A stretch of 64,000 nt of DNA from Campylobacterales bacterium (GTDB lineage: Bacteria > Campylobacterota > Campylobacteria > Campylobacterales > Sulfurimonadaceae), in assembly GCA_026390135.1 (NCBI GenBank), contig JAPLGN010000034.1:1-64000 (forward strand), given 5' to 3'. This document shows positions 44,291-51,877 of the stretch, piece by piece. Below the pieces are notes generated by a model. The model was not told the origin of the DNA. It searched no databases and saw nothing but the letters and a program-made list of their open reading frames with translations. The position numbers and the translations under genes are program-made. Position 1 is the stretch's first letter, and the number at the start of each line of letters is the position of its first letter.

Positions 44291-45529
44291 ATGATTAAAA
44301 AAACAAAATTAGGAATAGTTGCCTGTGCACTGGTAGCATATACTTCTGCGGCATTCGCAGGTGCTGTAAGTGAAAGTATTGTCTTTATTGGTGATGATTT
44401 AAAAACTGGATTAGCCTACAAAAACATGCGATATGATTATGCTGGAAAAATGAGCTTTTATATGGGTTCAAACTATAATAAAAACAAGATGTCTTATATT
44501 AAACCTGATAATTATCAGTGGAAAAAAGAGAAATTGGATGGCTCATTTCAAGATAAATTAGAATTTACCGATACAAGCAACTATGCATTTTTACAAAGAA
44601 TAAACCTTAAAGATGATTTGGCTTTAGAAAAAACGAAAGAAGAAGGTGAATTATTTGTTCTTGTAGACGGAGGTGCCTGTGTTGGAGCAAATTGTATTCA
44701 GGACGAAAATATCATTTCAGTCGTACTTCCAAAAAAATTCAAAATATCTTATTATGAAGCCAAAGAAAAAAACAACGAAGAATACGTCTACAATAAAGAT
44801 GCCAACTTCAAATTAATCGATAATACTTTGACCCTTTATGCTAAAGATATGCAAGGTGCGTACATTAAACTATGGTTTAAAGATATATCCACAACCTCAA
44901 GCATCTATCAAAACGTTTCCGATTCTTTAGCTAAATATTCAGAAATCAGTGTTTCAAAATCCGATACGGAAACCAAAATATCCATGCCGATGGACAACGT
45001 CTTTGACAGTGGAAAAGCCGTCGCAAAACCATTAGGCAAAGAGTGGCTCTTAACTCTAGTTGAAGCTCTCAAAGATAAAAATTTCAAAGAAATAAGAGTA
45101 GAAGGGCATACCGATAATACACCGATTAAAGGGGTTTATCCCTCAAACTGGGAACTCTCATCCGCCAGAGCTTCAGATGCAGTACGCTATATGATCCAAC
45201 AAGGACTTGATAGTTCAAAAATTGCTGCCGTTGGGTATGCAGATACTCGTCCGATTGCGGATAATAATTCTAAAGAGAATAAAGCTAAAAATAGACGTAT
45301 TGAAATTACAGTCATTGGGAATCCTGATAGCGACAGTCATGAACAGCCTGTTGTGGAAGTGCCAGCTGTTGAACAAACTTCTATAGAAGCACCCGTCGTT
45401 GAAGAAACTTCTATAGAAACACCAGCTGTTGAACAAATTTCTGGAGAAATCACAAATGGTAATCAATGTGAGGCACTTGGCAAAAGATGGGAATGGAATG
45501 GTACTATCAATGAATGGAAATGTTTATAG
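44291..45529 (+). CDS. OmpA-family cell-envelope protein
   Basis: I use the ATG at 44291, which has AAAGGA 7 bases upstream and starts a clean signal peptide (cut near AFAG); a longer frame from 44249 has no such site. The 412-residue product has a beta-rich N-terminal domain not like the 8-stranded OmpA barrel, then an OmpA/MotB peptidoglycan-binding domain (about 230-335: GHTDNTPI, NWELSSARASDAVRYM, GYADTRP, NRRIEI). The tail has three or four repeats around VEQTSIE/VEETSIE and ends with CEALGKRWEWNG and a final KCL. Confidence 0.85.
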   Translation: MIKKTKLGIVACALVAYTSAAFAGAVSESIVFIGDDLKTGLAYKNMRYDYAGKMSFYMGSNYNKNKMSYIKPDNYQWKKEKLDGSFQDKLEFTDTSNYAFLQRINLKDDLALEKTKEEGELFVLVDGGACVGANCIQDENIISVVLPKKFKISYYEAKEKNNEEYVYNKDANFKLIDNTLTLYAKDMQGAYIKLWFKDISTTSSIYQNVSDSLAKYSEISVSKSDTETKISMPMDNVFDSGKAVAKPLGKEWLLTLVEALKDKNFKEIRVEGHTDNTPIKGVYPSNWELSSARASDAVRYMIQQGLDSSKIAAVGYADTRPIADNNSKENKAKNRRIEITVIGNPDSDSHEQPVVEVPAVEQTSIEAPVVEETSIETPAVEQISGEITNGNQCEALGKRWEWNGTINEWKCL

Positions 45530-45570
45530 ATCTAATACTAGATAGGGTGTAAAGTCCTATCGAACCATAA

Positions 45571-45597
45571 CCCTTCGACGAGCTCAGCGCGAAGGGG
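45571..45597. repeat. Short palindromic repeat (CCCTTCG ... CGAAGGG)
   Basis: CCCTTCG and CGAAGGG arms (7 bases) enclose a GAGCTC-containing loop, with a GGGG run after it. This is a widespread type of bacterial intergenic repeat. It lies between the convergent OmpA-like and exonuclease genes and could act as a two-way terminator or REP-like element. Confidence 0.6.
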
Positions 45598-45603
45598 GAA
45601 AAC

Positions 45604-46347
45604 TTAAACTTCTAAAACCTTAGCAATACTGTACTTCATGTCTTCATCTAGATTTTCCATATTGGCGAGCATCCATGTTAGATACCCTTTATCTGACATC
45701 ACAATCTCAGCAAGGGTTTTTCCTTTGTGTTTACCGAACTTTAAAGGACGGGTAATCAAGACGGGGGTTTGGGTCAGTTCAACCATTTTATCGATGGGAT
45801 TTACATTACCGAAACGTTCGGTCAGTTTTTTGCGCAGTTCGGTAAGAAAAAGCTTTAATACCAACACATCACCGATAGCATCATGCGCTTTGACAACGAT
45901 TCCCAATGCATCTGCTTCCGCTTGCTCCAGCTTGTACAGCTCTAAGCGGTAACGAAAAAACTGCAGCCGATGTGCTTCCTCTTCATCAAAAAGGTGTTTA
46001 GCACAACGCAGAGTATCAATCAGACGCATTTTTGAGGTGAAATTTTCTTTTGCCAGCATTCCCAGATCAAACGGTGCATTATGAATAATCATCACATTAT
46101 CGGAAGTATTTAATACTTCCAACGCCTTAAATGCGGATGTTTCAACGCAAGAAGGCTTCCCTTCGATTTGATCAGGAGTAATACCGTGAACTTCCATCGC
46201 ACCGTATCCGATAGGAACAGAGCTTGTGCATAGATCATTATGAACCTGAACGTTTTTACCGTCCAAGACCATAAAGCCAAGCTGTATTACACGATCATTT
46301 TCTCCGGCACCCGTTGTTTCAGTGTCTAAAATGATGTATTTAGCCAT
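45604..46347 (-). CDS. DnaQ-like 3'-5' exonuclease with DUF3820 tail
   Basis: This 247-residue protein has an exonuclease domain with ExoI DTETTG (DxE), ExoII HNAPFDLGML and ExoIII HDAIGD, so the four acidic metal ligands and the catalytic His are in place. The C-terminal segment has KFGKHKGKTLAEI, a DUF3820 motif found fused to DnaQ-type nucleases. It could proofread or degrade single-stranded nucleic acid, but it is not the main polymerase epsilon subunit by context. Its ATG overlaps the stop of the acidic-protein gene by one base (TAATG). Confidence 0.87.
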   Translation of the reverse strand: MAKYIILDTETTGAGENDRVIQLGFMVLDGKNVQVHNDLCTSSVPIGYGAMEVHGITPDQIEGKPSCVETSAFKALEVLNTSDNVMIIHNAPFDLGMLAKENFTSKMRLIDTLRCAKHLFDEEEAHRLQFFRYRLELYKLEQAEADALGIVVKAHDAIGDVLVLKLFLTELRKKLTERFGNVNPIDKMVELTQTPVLITRPLKFGKHKGKTLAEIVMSDKGYLTWMLANMENLDEDMKYSIAKVLEV

Positions 46348-46700
46348 TAATACTGGTCATCTTCTTTGTCAATATCAAACTCATCATAATCGTCTTCATC
46401 TTCTTCTTCCTCTTCATCGTATCCAAGGTCACCCTCATCTTCGTCGCCACCCTCACGCATAGCCGTAAGTTCAGTATAAAGCTGTTCAGCCTCTTCTTCA
46501 TCGATATCACCGCTTTCGAGCTCTTTGAGCAACTCTTTGTATTCATCACGTAGCGCTTGCATGTCTTCTAGTTCTGCACGCTCTTCCACGGTTGCATCTT
46601 TAGCTGATGCAATCCCTTCAAACAGTTCGTCAATATGATCTTCAACATCGGGTATGAGTTCGGTTTGAATCAAATGTTTTAGTTGTGTAATATAAGCCAT
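46347..46700 (-). CDS. Small highly acidic protein, unknown
   Basis: I place the start at the ATG at 46700 with AAGGA upstream. The product has 117 residues: a helical N-terminal two-thirds with coiled-coil pattern (DEYKELLKELESGD) and an acidic tail of Asp/Glu runs (EEEEEDEDDYDEFD). I do not recognise the family. It is translationally coupled to the exonuclease gene (1-base overlap), so it may bind the nuclease or mimic nucleic acid. This is inference only. Confidence 0.65.
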   Translation of the reverse strand: MAYITQLKHLIQTELIPDVEDHIDELFEGIASAKDATVEERAELEDMQALRDEYKELLKELESGDIDEEEAEQLYTELTAMREGGDEDEGDLGYDEEEEEDEDDYDEFDIDKEDDQY

Positions 46701-46753
46701 GATATTTCCTTGTAGTATAATGTCATAATTGTAGCAAAAGAAAAGAAAAATAA

Positions 46754-47977
46754 ATGAAATTACCCTTACTTTTACTGGTATCACTTACGCTTTACGCTGA
46801 GACCTCGCTCTCCACCCTTATCGAATCCGCTCAACACAATGAAAAAATCACAGCTCTAGAACAACGTTCCCATGCAGCTGGTTTAAACTATCAAGCTACC
46901 AAAAGCTCCTATCTTCCTCGTGTCGATGGATTTGGAAAGAGTGATTACGTGGATAACAAGGGGGGGTTTGATGCCGCCCAAAGCTATAACTCAGGAGTGA
47001 AGGCAGAAATCATCCTTTTTGATGGATTCAAACGTGAAAATCGCTTGGATGAGATTAAATCCCTCAAAAATTCTGCAAGTTCCAACCTCGATGCAGGAAA
47101 AAAAGAACTTTCGCTTAACGTCATAAAACGTTATTTTGAACTTCAGAACACCCTCGAAGAGATTCATACTTACTCGCTGACCCGAGATCAGCTCCAAGCG
47201 CAGCTGACTCGTCTTGAAAAATTTCTAAGTGCCGGACTGGCAAGTGAAGATGCCCTGATGCGGATACGTTCAGCGCTTGCCAATGCTGATTATGAGCTCG
47301 AAGATTTAGGCTACCAAAGTGATCGCCAAAAAGCCGATTTGGAAACCATCACCAACACATCTTTTGGTGAGCTCTCCCCTGCCAGTATCATCGAACCCAA
47401 ATCCACACCCAGTGAAGAGCTCGATTTTCTTAAATCCCTGCGCTATTCACGTGATGCTACCACCTATCAAGCTCAGCAAAGCGATGTGGGATTCCTCCCG
47501 ATTCTCAGTGTTGCTGATCAATACACATTCTCCCATTACGTGGATGATCCTATGGCGTCCATGAGAGTGAGCCATCAAAATAAACTAAGCCTCTCACTCA
47601 CGGTCAATCTGCTCGACTTCAATACTATGTCCACTTCCAAGCAAGCACTGATTGTCCAATCCAATGCACAAACCAACGACCTCACCTATGCTACCAAAGA
47701 ATCAGCAACAAACCTCGCAATGGCGCAACGGTATATTATCCGTTCTCATGCTCTCATAACAGCGGCTCAAAGCTCTTTTGACGCTTCCAAGAAAACCTTT
47801 GAGGCAGTCAAACAAAAATACGAAGCCCGTATTGTCGATTACGTCACCTACCTCGATGCGCTTCGTTCTCTCACCGACTCCACCAATCAGCTCAGCCGTG
47901 CCAAGCGTTCTCTTAACTACGCCTATGCAACTTATTACTATTATGCGGGATTAGACCCCAAGGAGTTTGTACAATGA
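46754..47977 (+). CDS. TolC-family outer-membrane efflux protein
   Basis: This 407-residue protein has a signal peptide (1-16, ending LYA), then two repeats of long helices and beta segments (LNYQATKSSYLPRVDGFGKSD early, FEAVKQKYEARIVDYVTYLDAL late) typical of outer-membrane factors. It is the first of three efflux genes: it overlaps the membrane fusion protein gene by 4 bases, and the RND pump gene follows. It is smaller than the copper-operon TolC homologue and is not a lipoprotein. Confidence 0.9.
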   Translation: MKLPLLLLVSLTLYAETSLSTLIESAQHNEKITALEQRSHAAGLNYQATKSSYLPRVDGFGKSDYVDNKGGFDAAQSYNSGVKAEIILFDGFKRENRLDEIKSLKNSASSNLDAGKKELSLNVIKRYFELQNTLEEIHTYSLTRDQLQAQLTRLEKFLSAGLASEDALMRIRSALANADYELEDLGYQSDRQKADLETITNTSFGELSPASIIEPKSTPSEELDFLKSLRYSRDATTYQAQQSDVGFLPILSVADQYTFSHYVDDPMASMRVSHQNKLSLSLTVNLLDFNTMSTSKQALIVQSNAQTNDLTYATKESATNLAMAQRYIIRSHALITAAQSSFDASKKTFEAVKQKYEARIVDYVTYLDALRSLTDSTNQLSRAKRSLNYAYATYYYYAGLDPKEFVQ

Positions 47978-48711
47978 AATATCTGTTCTCTTTTTTTCTC
48001 CTTATCACCTCATTAATGGGTGAAGAGATTTATGCAACCTTCGATGTTGTTTCCGCTAAAGAAGCCAATTTGGCACTCACAACATCCGGAGTTGTCAAAA
48101 CACTGCGTGTGGATGTCGGAAGTTATGTCAAAAAAGGGGATATTCTCCTCGAAATAGACAACGACAATCTCACGGCAAGTGTTGATTTAGCCAAAGAGAG
48201 TCTTAAAAAAGCTCAAATCGAAGAGCAGTTTGCAAAACAAACTTACGATCGGTATAAAAAAGTCGAAAGTGTGATTGACGCTGAACTCATGGATCAAAAT
48301 ACCCTCACGTATCGCAAATCCTCCGCAGCACTCGGGGAAGCCAAGGCACAATTACGCTACCAAAGCACCCTCGTCGAAAAAACACGTCTTCGTGCCCCGT
48401 TTAGCGGTGTCATTTCCGAACGTAACATTGAACTGGGTGATGGTGTCGGCGGCGGATCAATACCTCTTTTTAAACTCATCAGCTCGCCCGATGTCAAACT
48501 GTTGGTTTTATTCGATGAAAAATATCTCTCACGTGTGAAAAAAGGGTCTGCTGTTCGCTATCGTATTGACGGAGAGAACCAATGGCGTAACGGACATATC
48601 ACCAAACTTTATCCTACCATTGATCCAAAAACTCGTAAAGCAACCGCCGAAGTACTCACCTCTAAAATTGCTCCAGGGCTTTTTGGTGAAGCCTATATCC
48701 TTGGAAAATAG
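47974..48711 (+). CDS. RND efflux membrane fusion protein
   Basis: This 245-residue periplasmic adaptor has a signal peptide (1-16) and the HlyD/AcrA pattern: a lipoyl-like half (VKTLRVDVGSYVKKGDILLEIDN), a helical hairpin, the second half (LRAPFSGVISERNIELGDGV), and a beta-barrel domain. It is shorter than most MFPs and there is no N-terminal lipoprotein cysteine. It should connect the TolC-like channel to the RND pump. Confidence 0.9.
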   Translation: MKYLFSFFLLITSLMGEEIYATFDVVSAKEANLALTTSGVVKTLRVDVGSYVKKGDILLEIDNDNLTASVDLAKESLKKAQIEEQFAKQTYDRYKKVESVIDAELMDQNTLTYRKSSAALGEAKAQLRYQSTLVEKTRLRAPFSGVISERNIELGDGVGGGSIPLFKLISSPDVKLLVLFDEKYLSRVKKGSAVRYRIDGENQWRNGHITKLYPTIDPKTRKATAEVLTSKIAPGLFGEAYILGK

Positions 48712-48748
48712 CTCTAGTAGCATCCACTTTTAATAATGAAGTATTCCC

Positions 48749-48802
48749 GTCATTCCCGTGAAGACGGGAATCTAGCTGGATACCCGCCTACGCGGGTATG
48801 AC
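48749..48802. repeat. Palindromic intergenic repeat with dRS3-like hairpin (copy 2)
   Basis: This 54-base element is bounded by GTCAT and ATGAC. It has two back-to-back perfect hairpins: ATTCCCGT-GAAG-ACGGGAAT and ATACCCGC-CTAC-GCGGGTAT. The first matches ATTCCC-N8-GGGAAT exactly, as does copy 1 at 24975-25045. It lies between the MFP and RND pump genes, where it may weaken read-through. Confidence 0.8.
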
Positions 48803-48844
48803 AAACATCAACTATTAAAGATTAGAAATCAGCAAGGAATCAAA

Positions 48845-51800
48845 ATGTATAAATTTGCCATCAATCGACCCATAACCACACTTATGCTCGTCATGACGTT
48901 TATCGTTTTCGGGCTTCTCTCCTTTCGTGCTATGCCCGTTGCACTTTTCCCTAGTATCGATTTTCCGATTGTCACGATTCAGACCTCGTATCCTGGTGCC
49001 GATCCCGAAACCGTAGAGTCCAAAGTCACCGATAAAATCGAAGAAGCCGTTTCCGGAATTGATGGAATCGATAAGCTGATCTCCACGAGCTACGAAGGAC
49101 TCAGTGTTGTCACCGTTCAGTTTAAACTGACTAAAGATATCGAAGAGGCAGCCAACGATGTTCGTGACAAAGTAGGCACCATCAATCTTGACAGTGATAT
49201 TGAATCGCCTATTGTCCAAAAAGTAAGTGTTTCAGGCGCTGCTTCTATCAAACTGTTTGTGAGTACGAAAACAGGGGACACGGTTGCTCTCATGCGACTT
49301 GCCGATGAAAAAATCAAACCGAAGCTTCAACGAATACAAGGAGTTGCCAATGTTAAGATTGTAGGGTATCGAGATCGTGAAATCCGCATTTTTACTGATC
49401 CATACCTCCTCAACAAATACGGTATTTCCTCCGATAAACTCCAAAGCCTGATTGCACGCGAAAATGTCCGCTCAGGTGGTGGAAAACTTATTTCAGATAA
49501 AAATGAATTGGTTCTTAAAACCCGCAGTGATGCCACAAGTATCAGTGATCTTAAAAAACTCCTCATCGCTCCTGGACTGCGATTGGAAGATGTTGCACGC
49601 GTCGAGGACGGGCTCAAAGATGCAAAAAGCTATTCCGAATACAATGGACACGAAGGGGTTCTGCTCGAAGTACAAAAAATATCGGGGGCTAACGACTTAG
49701 AAGTGATCAAAGGAGTCAAAAAAATAATGTCTGAACTGGTTGTGTTAGCATCCAAAAAGCACACTTTGCAGCTCGTCGAAGATCAATCTGATAAGATTCT
49801 GGTCAATATCGACAATGTTAAATTCGATCTTATTTACGGCGCTCTCTTAGCGGTATTAATCGTCTTTTTCTTTTTGCGTAATCTCACAGCAACCCTTATT
49901 TCTGCCCTTGCAATTCCAACCTCGATCATCGGAACCTTTGCCCTAATAGATGCGCTTGGGTATGATCTAAATCGTCTTACACTCATTGGTTTGACCCTTG
50001 CTATCGGTATTTTTATCGATGATGCTATTGTCATCATTGAAAATATTTCTAAAAAGATGGAGTCAGGGATGGAGCCGTTCCAAGCTTCTTTTGAAGGAGT
50101 AAAAGAGGTCGCTTTTTCAGTTTTAGCTATTTCGGCGATGCTGCTTGCCGTGTTCGTTCCCGTCGCTTTCATGGGAGGCATTGTCGGAAAATTCTTTAAC
50201 TCGTTTGCCATGACCGTAGCATCGGGGGTTCTTATCTCCTATTTTGTCGCCATCATGTTTATCCCTACCCTAGGAGCACGACTTCTCAGCGGTAAAGAAA
50301 ATGCTTTTTGGGAAAAAACGGAACCGATGTTCCAAAAAGTTGATCAGGCTTACCGAACGCTTTTAGCCTTTTTCATCCGCTTCAAAATCACAACTCTCAT
50401 CGTTGTCATTGCGGTACTTATTTTTTCTTTTTCTCTCGCAGGAAAAGTAGGAGGAACCTTTGTCCCAATGGAAGACATGTCTGAAATGCGCGTCATGGTC
50501 AAAGCTCCGGTAGGAATTTCACTTGAAGCCATGAAAAAAGAGATGGCACCGCTGGTACACGCACTGCAAAAAGACAAACGAATCGAAACCGTCGTCTTAA
50601 CCATTGGCTACAATCCGGCAAAAGAAGCCCATAAAGCGATGATCTACGCCAAACTCCTTCCAGTGGAACAACGTGAAGGGCTTGAATCCATCATCAGTTT
50701 TTATCGTGACAAATTCAAAGGTTATTCCCATCTGGTCATCAGCGTTGAAGATGTCCCCCCAATCGATACGGGTGAAAGCAATGCCCCTATCCAAGTCGTC
50801 CTCACGGGAGCTGATCTCAGCATACTGGAGAGTAAATCAATTGCATTAATGCAATTGCTCAAAGACAGCAATGGGACAACCGATAATGACAGCGATTTTG
50901 AACCGGGAAAACCAGAGGTTCGTATCACCATTAATCGAGAAAGCGCTCAACGCCTTGGCATTACCGCTCAAGCGATTTCCAATGCTATTAATGCTTCCTA
51001 TTCCAGTGATAGCGCCATCTCAAATTTTGAGCAGGAAGGTCGTCAATTCGATATAACACTTCGAAATGCGGATCAATACCGCAGAAGCATCGATGATCTC
51101 AAAAAGATACAAATCCCAAGCTCTACTGGAGAATTGATCTCGCTTGACGGTCTGGTTAATCTTGAAACAACCCAAGGAACCGCATCCATCAATCGCTTTG
51201 ATCGTGAACGAAAAATTTTAGTTACCTCCAATCTCGACGGGGCACCGTTAGATTCCATCGTTACGATGATCGATTCGAAGCTTCCAGCCCTATTGGGTGA
51301 AGGATATCACTATCGCTATACAGGAGATATTGAACGGATGCAAGAGACGATTTCGGCATTTGGATTTACAGTAGGACTGGCAGTTATTTTGATCTATCTT
51401 ATCCTTGCCGCACTCTATGAGTCTTTGATTCAACCCCTCATCATTATGGTAGCGATGCCGCTGAGTTTTACGGGTGTTATCCTTGCCCTTTATCTCACTG
51501 GGAATCCTTTTAGTATCTTTGTCATGATTGGAATTATTTTACTGTTGGGAATGGTTGGGAAAAATGCTGTTTTGGTCGTCGATTTTGCCAATTCAGCCAT
51601 CAAAAATGGGAAACCTGTCAATGAAGCCCTTTTGGAAGCGGGAGAAAAACGGCTGCGCCCTATTCTCATGACCACATTTGCTATGATCTTTGCCATGCTC
51701 CCGCTAGCCCTTGGAGCTGGCGCTGGTCATGAAAGCAATGCCCCTATGGCTATTGCTATCATCGGAGGACTTATCAGCTCAACTTTGTTAGCATTGTTTA

Positions 51801-51877
51801 TCGTTCCGATACTCTATCGCATCATGTACCCGCTGGATGCTTGGCTACGACGTCATTATGAGAGAGAACTCTTATGA
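48845..51877 (+). CDS. RND efflux pump inner-membrane transporter (HAE-1/AcrB-like)
   Basis: This 1010-residue pump has twelve expected helices and two large periplasmic loops. Conserved pieces are FPSIDFPIVTIQTSYPGADPE near the N-terminus, helix-4 residues LAIGIFIDDAIVIIENI (D pair for proton flow), and the second-half motif GKNAVLVVDFAN. It exports drugs, dyes or similar compounds using the proton-motive force, together with the MFP and TolC proteins encoded upstream. AAGGA precedes the ATG. Its end overlaps the convergent CBS-PAS-GGDEF-EAL gene by 22 bases. Confidence 0.93.
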   Translation: MYKFAINRPITTLMLVMTFIVFGLLSFRAMPVALFPSIDFPIVTIQTSYPGADPETVESKVTDKIEEAVSGIDGIDKLISTSYEGLSVVTVQFKLTKDIEEAANDVRDKVGTINLDSDIESPIVQKVSVSGAASIKLFVSTKTGDTVALMRLADEKIKPKLQRIQGVANVKIVGYRDREIRIFTDPYLLNKYGISSDKLQSLIARENVRSGGGKLISDKNELVLKTRSDATSISDLKKLLIAPGLRLEDVARVEDGLKDAKSYSEYNGHEGVLLEVQKISGANDLEVIKGVKKIMSELVVLASKKHTLQLVEDQSDKILVNIDNVKFDLIYGALLAVLIVFFFLRNLTATLISALAIPTSIIGTFALIDALGYDLNRLTLIGLTLAIGIFIDDAIVIIENISKKMESGMEPFQASFEGVKEVAFSVLAISAMLLAVFVPVAFMGGIVGKFFNSFAMTVASGVLISYFVAIMFIPTLGARLLSGKENAFWEKTEPMFQKVDQAYRTLLAFFIRFKITTLIVVIAVLIFSFSLAGKVGGTFVPMEDMSEMRVMVKAPVGISLEAMKKEMAPLVHALQKDKRIETVVLTIGYNPAKEAHKAMIYAKLLPVEQREGLESIISFYRDKFKGYSHLVISVEDVPPIDTGESNAPIQVVLTGADLSILESKSIALMQLLKDSNGTTDNDSDFEPGKPEVRITINRESAQRLGITAQAISNAINASYSSDSAISNFEQEGRQFDITLRNADQYRRSIDDLKKIQIPSSTGELISLDGLVNLETTQGTASINRFDRERKILVTSNLDGAPLDSIVTMIDSKLPALLGEGYHYRYTGDIERMQETISAFGFTVGLAVILIYLILAALYESLIQPLIIMVAMPLSFTGVILALYLTGNPFSIFVMIGIILLLGMVGKNAVLVVDFANSAIKNGKPVNEALLEAGEKRLRPILMTTFAMIFAMLPLALGAGAGHESNAPMAIAIIGGLISSTLLALFIVPILYRIMYPLDAWLRRHYERELL

